Assembly (NCBI GenBank): GCA_004010275.1
Contig: RBWT01000048.1
Coordinates: 1 to 46,586 of the forward strand
Direction of reading: 5' to 3'
Source: Streptomyces huasconensis
GTDB lineage: Bacteria; Actinomycetota; Actinomycetes; Streptomycetales; Streptomycetaceae
DNA: 46,586 bases
Part shown: piece by piece, positions 8,259-17,453 of the stretch
Layout of the letters: every line of letters starts with the position of its first letter
How positions within the stretch are numbered: the first letter of the stretch is position 1
Made by a program: the position numbers and the translations under genes
The notes under the pieces: model-generated
Told to the model about the DNA's origin: nothing
The model's database searches: none
The model's input: only the letters and a program-made list of their open reading frames with translations

Positions 8259-8465
8259 GCACGCGAGTCTGGCACGCACCACTGACACTCCGTCCCGGGT
8301 TTTCGGGGACGACTCGACACCTGGTCGACAGATTCCGTCGCGTAACCAAAAGGCAACAACGGAATCACTTGTTGGACCAGTACCGCTCTGTCAGGATCGG
8401 CACTCAAATCGATCTGGAGCTACGCCGACCCCCGCGGGACGGGGAGGGCGGCGGAGGAGAGCGTC
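8259..8465. promoter_or_regulatory. Divergent control region of NADAR gene and polyamine cluster
   Basis: This 207-base space separates two divergent genes. It is locally richer in A/T around 8340-8375. A small hairpin pairs CGTCCC (8291-8296) with GGGACG (8306-8311). A strong GGAGGAGAG ribosome binding site lies just before the dehydrogenase ATG at 8466. No operator of a known regulator can be named. Confidence 0.4.
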
Positions 8466-9968
8466 ATGCACAACTTCCAGGCGCAGGACCATTTCGCGGA
8501 CGGCGCGCAGTACATCGCCGGGCGGCTGACCAAGGGGACCTCGGGACACACCCATGCCGTCGTCGACCCCGCCACCGCCGACGAGGTCCACACGTACGAA
8601 CTCGCCGGAAGAGACGACGTCGACGCCGCCGTCGCGGCTGCCGCCGAGGCGTTCCCCGGCTGGGCGGGCGCCACCCCGGGCGAGCGCTCCGACGCCATGC
8701 ACCGCTTCGCCGCCGTCCTGGCCGAGCGCGCCGAGGAGTTCGCGCAGGCCGAGTCGTTGCAGTGCGGCAAGCCGATCAAGCTGAGCCGGGAGTTCGACGT
8801 GCCCGGCACCGTCGACAACACCGCCTTCTTCGCGGGCGCCGCCCGGCACCTGCCGGGCCAGTCGGCCGGTGAGTACACCGGGGACCACACCTCGTACGTA
8901 CGCCGTGAGCCCATCGGTGTCGTCGGGTCCATCGCGCCCTGGAACTACCCCCTCCAGATGGCCGCCTGGAAGGTGCTCCCCGCGATCGCGGCCGGGAACA
9001 CCATCGTCCTCAAGCCCGCCGAGCTGACCCCCTTCACCTCGCTGCTCTTCGCGCGGGCCGCCACGGAGGCCGGTATCCCGGACGGCGTCGTCAACATCGT
9101 CACGGGCGCGGGCCGGGACGCCGGTGAGCACCTCGTCGGCCACCCGGACGTCGCGATGACCTCCTTCACCGGGTCCACCGGCGTCGGCAAGCGCGTCGCC
9201 GAGATCGCCACCGCCACCGTCAAGCGGGTCCACCTGGAGCTGGGCGGCAAGGCGCCCTTCGTGGTCTTCGACGACGCCGACCTCGAAGCCGCCGTGCACG
9301 GCGCGGTCGCCGGCGCGCTCATCAACTCCGGGCAGGACTGCACGGCCGCCACGCGCGCGTACGTCCAGCGCCGCCTGTACGACGCCTTCGTGGCGGGCGT
9401 CGCCGACCTCATGGAGAGCGTGCGGCTCGGCGATCCGTTCGACCCGAGCACCGACATGGGGCCGCTCATCTCGCACGTCCACCGCGACCGCGTCGCCGGT
9501 TTCGTCGACCGGGCCCGCTCCTACGCGCGCGTGGTGACCGGCGGCGAGGCACTCACCCACCCGGGCGCCTTCTACAAGCCCACCCTCATCGTGGACGCCG
9601 CCCAGGACAGCGAGGTCGTGCAGTCCGAGATCTTCGGGCCCGTACTCGTCGTCCTGCCCTTCGACAGCGACGACGAGGGCATCCGCCTCGCCAACGACAC
9701 CCCCTACGGACTCGCCGCCTCCGCCTGGAGCCGCGACGTGTACCGGGCGGGCCGCGCCACCCGCGAGATCAAGGCCGGGTGCGTGTGGGTCAACGACCAC
9801 ATCCCGATCCTCAGCGAGATGCCGCACGGCGGCTACAAGGCGTCGGGCTACGGAAAGGACATGTCCACCTACTCCTTCGAGGAGTACACGCAGGTCAAGC
9901 ACGTCATGTTCGACAACACCGCGGTGGCCCGCAAGGACTGGCACCGCACGATCTTCGGGGACCGTTAG
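8466..9968 (+). CDS. Aminobutyraldehyde-type NAD(P)-dependent aldehyde dehydrogenase
   Basis: A 500-residue aldehyde dehydrogenase of the gamma-aminobutyraldehyde / gamma-glutamyl-aminobutyraldehyde group. It oxidises the aminoaldehyde from putrescine breakdown to GABA or its glutamylated form. The catalytic glutamate lies in VHLELGGKAPFVVF and the catalytic cysteine in NSGQDCTAATRAYV. The cofactor-binding segments IAPWNYPLQMAAWKVLPAIA and FTGSTGVGKRVAE are intact, as is the C-terminal SGYGKDMSTYSFEEYTQVKH. The start is the ATG at 8466 with GGAGGAGAG. It is the first gene of a same-strand set with a polyamine ABC transporter and an amine oxidoreductase, which supports the substrate assignment. 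Confidence 0.88.
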   Translation: MHNFQAQDHFADGAQYIAGRLTKGTSGHTHAVVDPATADEVHTYELAGRDDVDAAVAAAAEAFPGWAGATPGERSDAMHRFAAVLAERAEEFAQAESLQCGKPIKLSREFDVPGTVDNTAFFAGAARHLPGQSAGEYTGDHTSYVRREPIGVVGSIAPWNYPLQMAAWKVLPAIAAGNTIVLKPAELTPFTSLLFARAATEAGIPDGVVNIVTGAGRDAGEHLVGHPDVAMTSFTGSTGVGKRVAEIATATVKRVHLELGGKAPFVVFDDADLEAAVHGAVAGALINSGQDCTAATRAYVQRRLYDAFVAGVADLMESVRLGDPFDPSTDMGPLISHVHRDRVAGFVDRARSYARVVTGGEALTHPGAFYKPTLIVDAAQDSEVVQSEIFGPVLVVLPFDSDDEGIRLANDTPYGLAASAWSRDVYRAGRATREIKAGCVWVNDHIPILSEMPHGGYKASGYGKDMSTYSFEEYTQVKHVMFDNTAVARKDWHRTIFGDR

Positions 9969-10053
9969 GCGCCTGGCCGCTCGGCCACGCCGCCACGTCG
10001 TCACAGGCCGCCCGACCAGCGGCCGCCTTCCTCCCGAAAGGGCAACCACGCGC

Positions 10054-11304
10054 ATGGAGCAGTACGAGCCCGACCCGCTGTCCCCGGCCCAACTGGCGGC
10101 CATGCACCGCAGCCTGCGGTACGGCAGGGGGTCCCTGACCCGCCGTTCCCTGCTGCGCGCCTCCACCGGCGGCGCGCTCGCCGTCGGCGGGCTGGGCGCC
10201 CTGAGCGCCTGCGGCATCCCCGCGGCCGGCAAGAGCCAGGGCGAGGTCTCGTCGGACGACCACTCGGCCGAGGAGAAGCGGATCACCTTCTCCAACTGGA
10301 CCGAGTACATGGACGTCGACGAGAAGGACGAGAACAGGCGGCCCACCCTGGAGGCGTTCACGAAACGCACCGGGATCAGCGTCAAGTACACCGAGGACAT
10401 CAACGACAACGTCGAGTTCTTCGGGAAGATCAAGCCGCAGCTCGCCGCGGGCCAGGAGACCGGACGCGACCTCATCTGCGTCACCGACTGGCTCGCCGCA
10501 CGGCTGATCCGCTTCGGGTGGGTCCAGAAACTGGACCCGGCCAACCTGCCGCACGCGTACACCAACCTGTCGACCCAGTTCCGCGACCCCGACTGGGACC
10601 CGGGCCGGGCCTACTCGTACCCCTGGACCGGCATCTCCACCGTCATCGCGTACAACAAGAAGGCGACCGGCGGGAAGAAGGTCACCTCGGTGTCACAGCT
10701 TCTGGAGGACCCGAAGCTGAAGGGCCGCGTCGGGTTCCTCTCCGAGATGCGCGACACCGTCGGCATGACGCTCATCGACATGGGCAAGGACCCCGGGGAC
10801 TTCACCGACGACGACTTCGACGCGGCCATCGCCCGCCTCCAGAAGGCCGTCGACAAGAAGCAGGTCCGCCGCTTCACCGGCAACGACTACACCTCGGACC
10901 TCGCCAAGGGCGATATCGCCGCCTGTCTCGGCTGGGCCGGCGACATCGTGCAGTTGCAGGCCGACAACCCGGACATCGGCTTCCACATCCCGGACCAGGG
11001 CTACATCACGTCCACGGACAACCTGCTCGTCCCCAACAAGGCGCGGCACAAGCGCAACGCCGAGCGCCTCATCGACTACTACTACGAGCCGGAGCCCGCG
11101 GCGCGCCTCGCGGCGTACATCAACTACGTGTGTCCGGTGGACGGAGTGCGGGATGCGCTCGCGAGGATCGACAAGGACGCGGCGGCGAACCCGCTGATCA
11201 TCCCCGACAAGGAGATGAAGGAGAAGTCGCGGGCGTTCCGGTCGCTCACGCCCAAGGAAGAGACCGCGTACGAAGAGAAGTTCGCGAAGCTGACCGGCGT
11301 CTAG
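10054..11304 (+). CDS. Polyamine ABC transporter substrate-binding lipoprotein (PotD-like)
   Basis: A 416-residue extracytoplasmic binding protein of the spermidine/putrescine family. After about 28 residues comes a twin-arginine export signal, LTRRSLLRASTGGALAVGG, ending in the lipobox LSAC, so it is probably Tat-exported and lipid-anchored at that cysteine. The mature part has PotD-family landmarks: FSNWTEYMD, KYTEDINDN, the LICVTDWLAARLI segment, YSYPWTGISTVIAYNKKA, and GYITSTDNLLVPNKARHK. It delivers polyamines to the PotABC proteins encoded downstream. The 143-base gap before potA holds two hairpins. The gap from the dehydrogenase is 85 bases. Confidence 0.9.
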   Translation: MEQYEPDPLSPAQLAAMHRSLRYGRGSLTRRSLLRASTGGALAVGGLGALSACGIPAAGKSQGEVSSDDHSAEEKRITFSNWTEYMDVDEKDENRRPTLEAFTKRTGISVKYTEDINDNVEFFGKIKPQLAAGQETGRDLICVTDWLAARLIRFGWVQKLDPANLPHAYTNLSTQFRDPDWDPGRAYSYPWTGISTVIAYNKKATGGKKVTSVSQLLEDPKLKGRVGFLSEMRDTVGMTLIDMGKDPGDFTDDDFDAAIARLQKAVDKKQVRRFTGNDYTSDLAKGDIAACLGWAGDIVQLQADNPDIGFHIPDQGYITSTDNLLVPNKARHKRNAERLIDYYYEPEPAARLAAYINYVCPVDGVRDALARIDKDAAANPLIIPDKEMKEKSRAFRSLTPKEETAYEEKFAKLTGV

Positions 11305-11341
11305 CGGTGCCTCTGCGCCGGGCCTGACGGTTTGCACCTGC

Positions 11342-11413
11342 GGCTCCGCCGTGGCTGGTCGCGCCCCGTGGCGGAGCCACAGATGTCACAGCCCCGCGCC
11401 CCTTACGGGGCGC
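11342..11413. repeat. Two hairpins of a Streptomyces-type intergenic repeat
   Basis: GGCTCCGCC (11342-11350) pairs with GGCGGAGCC (11370-11378). GCGCCCC (11396-11402) pairs with GGGGCGC (11407-11413) around the loop TTAC. The text GTGGCTGGTCGCGC and the CCCCGCGCCCCTTACGGGGCGC-type hairpin are, from memory, parts of an intergenic repeat found many times in Streptomyces chromosomes. Here it lies inside a transporter operon, between binding-protein and ATPase genes, where an RNA hairpin could lower downstream expression. Confidence 0.65.
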
Positions 11414-11447
11414 CCTTGTTCCCCCTCGACTTCATCTGGACCCCACC

Positions 11448-12608
11448 ATGACCTCTGCTCAAGAAACCGGCGGCGACGTCCGTCTCACCGGGATCAGCAA
11501 GACGTACGGCTCCTTCACCGCCGTGCACCCCCTCGACCTCACCGTGCCGCAGGGCTCCTTCTTCGCGCTGCTCGGCGCCTCCGGCTGCGGCAAGACCACC
11601 ACGCTGCGCATGATCGCGGGCCTGGAGGAACCCAGCTCCGGCACGGTCCACCTCGGCGACCAGGACGTCACGTCGCTGCCGCCGTACAAGCGGCCCGTGA
11701 ACACCGTCTTCCAGTCGTACGCCCTCTTCCCGCACCTGGACATCTTCGAGAACGTCGCCTTCGGCCTGCGCCGGCGCGGCATCAAGTCCGTGAAGGGCCA
11801 GGTCGGCGAGATGCTCGACCTCGTCCAGCTCGGCGAGCAGGCCCGCAAGAAGCCGCATCAGCTCTCCGGCGGCCAGCAGCAGCGCGTCGCCGTGGCCCGC
11901 GCGCTCATCAACCACCCCAAGGTGCTCCTCCTCGACGAGCCGCTCGGCGCCCTCGACCTCAAGCTGCGCCGCCAGATGCAGCTGGAGCTGAAGCGCATCC
12001 AGACCGAGGTCGGCATCACCTTCGTGCACGTCACGCACGACCAGGAGGAGGCCATGACGATGGCCGACACCGTGGCCGTGATGAACGGCGGCCGCGTCGA
12101 ACAGCTCGGCGCCCCGGCCGACCTCTACGAGAACCCGCGCACCACGTTCGTCGCCAACTTCCTCGGCACCTCCAACTTCATCGAGGCGGAGGTCGCCGCG
12201 ACGAGCGGCGACGACCTCGTCGTGAAGGCCGGCGACTGCAAGCTGACGCTGCCCGCCGCCCGATGTACCGGCCCCACCGCCACCGGCGGCAAGGTCCTGG
12301 TCGGCGTCCGCCCCGAGAAGATCTCCCTCGCGCACGCCGACGACGCGGGGCGGATTCCCGAGGGGCGCAACCGCATCACGGGCCGGATCGCCGACAGCAG
12401 CTTCATCGGCGTCTCCACGCAGTACGTGGTGCACAGCCCGGTCTGCCCCTCCTTCGAGGTGTACGCGCAGAACATCGAGCGCGACGGCCGCCTGACCCCG
12501 GGCACCGAGGTCGTCCTGCACTGGAACCCCGCGCACACCTTCGCCCTCGACGCCGCCCAGGACATCGAGGCGGGCGCCTCCAAGGTCGAGGAGGACGCCT
12601 CCGCATGA
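11448..12608 (+). CDS. potA: Polyamine ABC transporter ATPase (PotA-like)
   Basis: A 386-residue ATP-binding subunit that energises polyamine import. It has Walker A GASGCGKTT (about residues 44-52), the Q-loop in VFQSYALFPHLD, the ABC signature LSGGQQQRVAVARAL, Walker B VLLLDEPLGALD, and the H-loop FVHVTHDQEEA. The C-terminal third is a TOBE-type domain with VGVRPEKISLA, as in PotA/MalK-type ATPases. The ATG at 11448 follows the intergenic hairpins. Its TGA overlaps the ATG of the next permease gene (ATGA), showing tight coupling. Confidence 0.93.
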   Translation: MTSAQETGGDVRLTGISKTYGSFTAVHPLDLTVPQGSFFALLGASGCGKTTTLRMIAGLEEPSSGTVHLGDQDVTSLPPYKRPVNTVFQSYALFPHLDIFENVAFGLRRRGIKSVKGQVGEMLDLVQLGEQARKKPHQLSGGQQQRVAVARALINHPKVLLLDEPLGALDLKLRRQMQLELKRIQTEVGITFVHVTHDQEEAMTMADTVAVMNGGRVEQLGAPADLYENPRTTFVANFLGTSNFIEAEVAATSGDDLVVKAGDCKLTLPAARCTGPTATGGKVLVGVRPEKISLAHADDAGRIPEGRNRITGRIADSSFIGVSTQYVVHSPVCPSFEVYAQNIERDGRLTPGTEVVLHWNPAHTFALDAAQDIEAGASKVEEDASA

Positions 12609-13537
12609 CGACGACCCTCACCGAGGCGCCCCCCACGAAAGAGCCCGAGGACCCCGCGCCCCGAAAGCCCCGCAAACGGGGCCGCCTCGTCCCCTACTGG
12701 CTGCTGCTGCCCGGCCTGCTCTGGCTGGTCGTCTTCTTCGCGCTGCCGCTGGTCTACCAGGCCTCGACGTCCGTCCAGACCGGGTCGCTCGAAGAGGGCT
12801 TCAAGGTCACCTGGCACTTCGCCACCTACTGGGACGCGCTCACCGCCTACTGGCCGCAGTTCCTGCGCTCGGTGCTCTACGCGGGCGCCGCCACGGTCCT
12901 GTGCCTGCTGCTCGGCTATCCGCTCGCGTATCTGATCGCGTTCCGCGCGGGCCGCTGGCGCAACATCATTCTGGTCCTGGTCATCGCGCCGTTCTTCACC
13001 AGCTTCCTCATCCGTACGCTGGCGTGGAAGACGATCCTCGCGGACGGCGGCCCCGTCGTCGGCGCCCTCAACTCGCTGCACGTCCTGGACGTCACCAGCT
13101 GGCTCGGCGTCACGGCGGACGACCGGGTCCTCGCGACGCCGCTCGCGGTGATCTGCGGACTCACGTACAACTTCCTGCCGTTCATGATCCTGCCGCTCTA
13201 CACCTCGCTGGAGCGCATCGACGGGCGGCTCCACGAGGCCGCCGGCGACCTCTACGCCAAACCGTCCACCACCTTCCGCAAGGTGACGTTCCCGCTCTCC
13301 ATGCCGGGTGTCGTCTCCGGCACGCTGCTGACCTTCATCCCGGCGGTGGGCGACTACGTCAACGCGGACCTGCTCGGCTCGACCGACACCCGCATGGTCG
13401 GCAACGTCATCCAGACGCAGTTCCTGCGCGTCCTGGACTATCCGACGGCGGCGGCACTCTCCTTCATCCTCATGGCCGCCATCCTTTTCATGGTGACCTT
13501 CTACATCCGCAAGTCGGGGACGGAGGATTTGGTCTGA
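12605..13537 (+). CDS. potB: Polyamine ABC transporter permease (PotB-like)
   Basis: A 310-residue inner-membrane permease of the PotB type. A basic, proline-rich N-terminus precedes about six transmembrane helices, starting with YWLLLPGLLWLVVFFALPLVYQ. The cytoplasmic EAA loop that contacts the ATPase is visible as EAAGDLYAKPSTTFRKVTFP. The family's AVGDYVNADLLGS segment follows, which corresponds to the conserved substrate-path region. It starts at an ATG overlapping the end of potA by 4 bases and ends 1 base into the next gene's start. Confidence 0.92.
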   Translation: MTTTLTEAPPTKEPEDPAPRKPRKRGRLVPYWLLLPGLLWLVVFFALPLVYQASTSVQTGSLEEGFKVTWHFATYWDALTAYWPQFLRSVLYAGAATVLCLLLGYPLAYLIAFRAGRWRNIILVLVIAPFFTSFLIRTLAWKTILADGGPVVGALNSLHVLDVTSWLGVTADDRVLATPLAVICGLTYNFLPFMILPLYTSLERIDGRLHEAAGDLYAKPSTTFRKVTFPLSMPGVVSGTLLTFIPAVGDYVNADLLGSTDTRMVGNVIQTQFLRVLDYPTAAALSFILMAAILFMVTFYIRKSGTEDLV

Positions 13538-14337
13538 TGGCCTTTGTACGCCGGCTGCGGCGCCATCTCGTCGTCATCGCGGGCCTGCTGACGCTCGCTT
13601 ATCTGCTCCTGCCGAACATCGTCGTGACCGTCTTCTCCTTCAACAAGCCGAAGGGGCGCTTCAATTACTCCTGGCAGGAGTTCTCGACCGACGCCTGGAA
13701 GGACCCGTGCGGCGTCGCCGACATGTGCGGGTCGCTCTCGCTGAGCCTCCAGATCGCCGCCTGGGCGACGATCGGCGCGACCGTGCTCGGCACGATGATC
13801 GCCTTCGCGCTGGTGCGCTACCGCTTCCGGGCTCGCGGCGCCGTGAACTCGCTGATCTTCCTGCCGATGGCGATGCCCGAGGTCGTCATGGCCGCCTCGC
13901 TGCTCACGCTCTTCCTCAACATGGGCGCCCAGCTGGGCTTCTGGACGGTCCTCATCGCCCACATCATGTTCTGCCTCAGCTTCGTGGTGACCGCCGTCAA
14001 GGCGCGCGTCATGTCGATGGACCCCCGCCTGGAACAGGCCGCCCAGGACCTCTACGCCGGTCCCGTGCAGACCTTCCTGCGGGTCACGCTGCCGATCGCC
14101 GCACCGGGCATCGCTGCGGGCGCGCTGCTCGCCTTCGCGCTCTCCTTCGACGACTTCATCATCACGAATTTCAACGCGGGCTCGACCGTGACATTCCCCA
14201 TGTTCGTCTGGGGATCGGCACAGCGGGGCACGCCCGTTCAGATCAATGTGATCGGTACGGCGATGTTCCTCGTCGCGGTGCTGCTCGTACTCGCCGGAAT
14301 GCTCATCGGAAAGCGCCGCAACAAGCAGGCGAAATAG
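13537..14337 (+). CDS. potC: Polyamine ABC transporter permease (PotC-like)
   Basis: A 266-residue second permease with about six transmembrane helices. The first is LVVIAGLLTLAYLLLPNIVVTVFSF. The EAA-type loop reads QAAQDLYAGPVQTFLRVTLP, and the PotC-type FALSFDDFIITNFNAGSTVTFP segment follows. The ATG at 13537 shares one base with the preceding TGA (TGATG), so this is a strictly coupled operon. It forms the transmembrane pore with PotB. The FAD oxidoreductase follows after 51 bases with its own AAGGAG site, so it probably belongs to the same transcript. Confidence 0.92.
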   Translation: MAFVRRLRRHLVVIAGLLTLAYLLLPNIVVTVFSFNKPKGRFNYSWQEFSTDAWKDPCGVADMCGSLSLSLQIAAWATIGATVLGTMIAFALVRYRFRARGAVNSLIFLPMAMPEVVMAASLLTLFLNMGAQLGFWTVLIAHIMFCLSFVVTAVKARVMSMDPRLEQAAQDLYAGPVQTFLRVTLPIAAPGIAAGALLAFALSFDDFIITNFNAGSTVTFPMFVWGSAQRGTPVQINVIGTAMFLVAVLLVLAGMLIGKRRNKQAK

Positions 14338-14388
14338 AATCACCGCTCGCCGCGCAGCGCTTCTACTGTCTCTGAAGGAGTGGAAATC

Positions 14389-15807
14389 ATGGCCCCAAGC
14401 GCCATGACCCGTTGGACCAAGTCCCTCTCCGACGCCCAGCCGGTCTCGTACTGGCTGGACGACCCGGGCAGGCCCGCCCCCGAGCCCGCCCTCACCGGCG
14501 ACGACCGCTGCGACCTCCTCGTCGTCGGCGGCGGCTACAGCGGCCTGTGGACCGCGCTCATCGCCAAGGAGCGCGACCCGCGGCGCGATGTCGTCCTCGT
14601 CGAGGGCCGTGAGGCGGGCTGGGCCGCCTCCGGCCGCAACGGCGGCTTCTGCGCCGCCTCCCTCACCCACGGCGTCGCCAACGGCCTGTCCCGCTGGCCC
14701 GGCGAGATCGAGAAGCTGGAGGAGCTGGGCGCCCGCAACCTCGACGAGATCGAGGCGGCCGTCAAGCGCTACGCCATCGACTGCGACTTCGAGCGCACCG
14801 GCGAGATCGACGTCGCCACCGCCCCGCACCAGGTCACCGAGTTGCGCGAGATGTACGAGGAGATGACGGCCCACGGCCTCGCCGGAAGCGCGCGGCTCCT
14901 CGACGCGGACGCCGTACGCGAGCAGGTCGACTCGCCCACCTTCCTCGGCGGCCTCTGGGACCGCGACGGCGTTGCCATGCTGCACCCGGCGAAGCTGGCG
15001 TGGGGCCTGAAGCGGGCCTGCCTGGAGCAGGGCGTACGCATCTACGAACACACGCCCGCCCTGGAGCTGGCCTCCGCCGGCGCCGGGATGGCCGTCCGCA
15101 CGCCGTACGGCCGGGTCTTCACCCGCCAGGTGGCGCTCGCCACGAACATCTTCCCGTCGCTGGTCAAGCGCCTCCGCGCGTACACCGTGCCGGTCTACGA
15201 CTACGCGCTGATGACCGAACCGCTGAGCGACGACCAGCTCGCCGCGATCGGCTGGCAGAACCGGCAGGGGCTCGGCGACAGCGCCAACCAGTTCCACTAC
15301 TTCCGGCTCTCAGCCGACAACCGCATCCTGTGGGGCGGTTACGACGCGATCTACCCGTTCGGCGGAAAGGTCCGCGCCGAGTACGACCACCGCCCCGAGA
15401 CGTACGCGAAGCTCGCCGGGCACTTCTTCACCTGCTTCCCGCAGCTGGAGGGGGTCCGCTTCACGCACGCGTGGGGCGGCGCGATCGACACGTGCTCGCG
15501 CTTCTCGGCGTTCTTCGGCACGGCGCACAAGGGCCGCGTCGCCTACGCGGCCGGGTACACCGGGCTCGGTGTCGGGGCCACGCGGTTCGGCGCCGACGTC
15601 ATGCTGGACCTGCTCTCCGGGGAGCGCACCGAGCGCACGAGCCTGGAGATGGTCCGCACGAAGCCGCTGCCGTTCCCGCCCGAGCCGTTCGCCTGGACGG
15701 GCGTCGCACTGACGAAGTGGTCCCTCGCCCGGTCGGACGCCAACGGCGGCAGGCGGAACCTCTGGCTGAAGACGATGGACAAGCTGGGCCTCGGCTTCGA
15801 CAGCTGA
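14389..15807 (+). CDS. FAD-dependent amine oxidoreductase (PuuB/DAO-like)
   Basis: A 472-residue flavoprotein of the DAO family, close in layout to gamma-glutamylputrescine oxidase. The Rossmann FAD-binding motif is DLLVVGGGYSGLWTALIA, followed by VVLVEGREAGWAASGRNGGF, the usual covalent/FAD-contact segment. The C-terminal AAGYTGLGVGATRFGADVML is the second FAD contact. It would oxidise putrescine or a glutamyl-putrescine to an aminoaldehyde with hydrogen peroxide, feeding the dehydrogenase at 8466. The ATG at 14389 was chosen for AAGGAG 8 bases upstream; an in-frame GTG at 14380 overlaps that site. The context, directly after potABC, supports the polyamine assignment. Confidence 0.88.
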   Translation: MAPSAMTRWTKSLSDAQPVSYWLDDPGRPAPEPALTGDDRCDLLVVGGGYSGLWTALIAKERDPRRDVVLVEGREAGWAASGRNGGFCAASLTHGVANGLSRWPGEIEKLEELGARNLDEIEAAVKRYAIDCDFERTGEIDVATAPHQVTELREMYEEMTAHGLAGSARLLDADAVREQVDSPTFLGGLWDRDGVAMLHPAKLAWGLKRACLEQGVRIYEHTPALELASAGAGMAVRTPYGRVFTRQVALATNIFPSLVKRLRAYTVPVYDYALMTEPLSDDQLAAIGWQNRQGLGDSANQFHYFRLSADNRILWGGYDAIYPFGGKVRAEYDHRPETYAKLAGHFFTCFPQLEGVRFTHAWGGAIDTCSRFSAFFGTAHKGRVAYAAGYTGLGVGATRFGADVMLDLLSGERTERTSLEMVRTKPLPFPPEPFAWTGVALTKWSLARSDANGGRRNLWLKTMDKLGLGFDS

Positions 15808-15942
15808 ACCGGCGTACGCCCCCGCCGCCCGCCATGCCGCCGCACCACCGCCAGGTGGCCGAACCCACGTAATGCCCGGGCCCCGGACCCCTCTCACCTG
15901 TGACACGCACAGTCGTTACACGGGAAAAAGGAGGTCCAGCCA

Positions 15943-16455
15943 ATGACAGGCACGGGTGGCTCGGGTGACACGGGCGGCATGGGCGGCATGAGAGGCGCGG
16001 GCGACCGCGGGGCGAAGTCGGCGGTCGAATGGCTCGTGTCGGTGGCGCCGGACCCGGACGCCTGCCGCTGGGAGTGGGAGCGCAACCCGTTCGGGGTCGC
16101 GCTCCTGCCCGCGGGCCGCCGCTGGGACGTGCTGATCCTCCCCGGCGACCTCGGCTGTCCCACGCTGGAGGTGCTGTCCCGCTGCGTCGACCGCCCAGGG
16201 CCGGTACTCGCCGACTTCGGGGACGCGCGCACGGGCTTCTTCGTGCCCGCGGGCACGGCCGCCCGCTGGCTGGGCACGGGCGTACGCGGCGCCGGCCGCG
16301 GCACCTGGATCGTCGTGCCCTACCCCGGTCGGGTGAACGGCGGCGTCCGCTGGCTGGTCCCCCCGGACGGCCACGGCACGCTGACCGACCCGGCCCTGCT
16401 CGAACTGGCCATGCACGAGGCGGCGGCGGGGCTGGCCCGGGAGGCCGAGGAGTGA
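15943..16455 (+). CDS. Conserved Streptomyces hypothetical
   Basis: A 170-residue protein of unknown function. The first 25 residues are glycine-rich. The rest has WLVSVAPDPDACRWEWERNPFGVALLP, WDVLILPGDLGCPTLEVLSRC, FFVPAGTAARWLGTG and the C-terminal TLTDPALLELAMHEAAAGLA. The alternating beta-strand pattern recalls short proteins related to the N-terminal bifunctional primase/polymerase domain, but I see no catalytic acidic pair and treat that as weak. The start is certain: GGAGGT lies 8 bases before the ATG. It follows the polyamine oxidoreductase by 135 bases and may not be functionally linked. It converges with a minus-strand phosphatase gene. Confidence 0.7.
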   Translation: MTGTGGSGDTGGMGGMRGAGDRGAKSAVEWLVSVAPDPDACRWEWERNPFGVALLPAGRRWDVLILPGDLGCPTLEVLSRCVDRPGPVLADFGDARTGFFVPAGTAARWLGTGVRGAGRGTWIVVPYPGRVNGGVRWLVPPDGHGTLTDPALLELAMHEAAAGLAREAEE

Positions 16456-16500
16456 CCTCGGGGCACATGGCGCACGCCCGGGGGAGAGGGCCGGGGCCCG

Positions 16501-17263
16501 CTACTGGCGCCGTACCGCCCGGCCACGGCCGTCACGGCCGCCAGCAGCATCCCGCACAGCAGCCAGGAAGCGGCCACGTCCAGCGGCCAGTGATACCCCC
16601 GCCGCACGAGCCCGAAGCCGACGGCCGCGTTCACCAGGAGGCAGCCGATGAGCAGTGCCGAACGGCCGTACGCGCGGCGCAGCAGCGGCAGCACCAGCAG
16701 CGCGGCCGCTCCATAGGCGACGGCGGCCGTCGCCGCGTGCCCCGAGGGATAGAAGCCGTCGTGTCCGGCCATGCCCGGCGCCCGGCCGGCCACGGCCGCC
16801 TTGAGCGGCACGACGAGCGCGGGCATGACGGCCATGGCGACGGCCGCGGCCAGCGGGGCGAGCCACCAGCGGAACACTCCGGCCCGGCGGCCGTACCAGG
16901 CGGCGTGCGCGAGACGACCCCGAGCACCGGCAGGGCGACACCGGGGTTGCCGAGGTCGGCGAGGAACTCTGCGGCGCGCTCCGGGAAGGCGGCGCCGGAG
17001 GCCGCCCGCACCGCGCGCTCGTCGAGGCGGCGCAGCGGTCCGTCGGCGACGACCTGCCAGGTGAGGAGCGCGAACAGCAGCGCGCACAGGGAGAGGCACA
17101 GGGACAGCGGGCGGAAAAGGGGCGCCGCTCGGAACAGGGGGGGTGGTTCCGAGGCGGCCGAAGGGACCGGGTCGCCGCGCGCCCCGGGGGGTTTGGGGCG
17201 GGCGGCCATCCGATCGGTGAGGAGTTCCGGAGCCGGAAGCTCCGGGTGCGTGCGCGAAGGCAC
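16501..17263 (-). CDS. PAP2-family membrane phosphatase, frameshifted
   Basis: A membrane phosphatase of about 250 residues, of the type acting on undecaprenyl pyrophosphate or phosphatidic acid. It starts MPSRTHPELPAPELLTDRMA, has a first membrane helix at LSLCLSLCALLFALLTWQVV and a lipid-phosphatase-like LADLGNPGVALPVLG. It moves frame near 16917, one lost base, and resumes at AHAAWYGRRAG. The catalytic PAP2 motifs are PSGHAATAAVAYGAAAL and GYHWPLDVAASWLLCG (the final His and Asp). The 3-prime end is uncertain: the resumed frame stays open to 16320, inside the convergent gene, whereas a neighbouring frame stops at 16501 (ending RAVRRQ). A further indel there is likely. Confidence 0.75.
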
Positions 17264-17453
17264 GGCCAGGACGGGGCTGGGGAGGCTCCGCCCTGGTGTC
17301 GCCCACAGTCCCCTGTGAGCGGGGTGTCTCTCTCATCTGCGGAAACCGTACGGCAAAGCGGTGGCGGGCCGACAGGCACATCGGCAACCCGTCATGGGGC
17401 CCGCACACCTTCTTCACACGGCCCCACGGTCACTCCGCGGGGCCTCGGTGGAC

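Noticed and set aside
10054..10250. Alternative later start for the PotD-like protein
   Set aside because: Later starts would remove the twin-arginine motif and lipobox, which form a coherent export signal.
8391..10565. 724-codon minus-strand open frame
   Set aside because: It lies antisense to the aldehyde dehydrogenase and PotD genes, has no family motif, and reflects high-GC third-position bias.
15943..16455. Assignment as a primase/polymerase domain protein
   Set aside because: Only a vague strand pattern supports it and the catalytic acidic residues are not evident, so it stays hypothetical.
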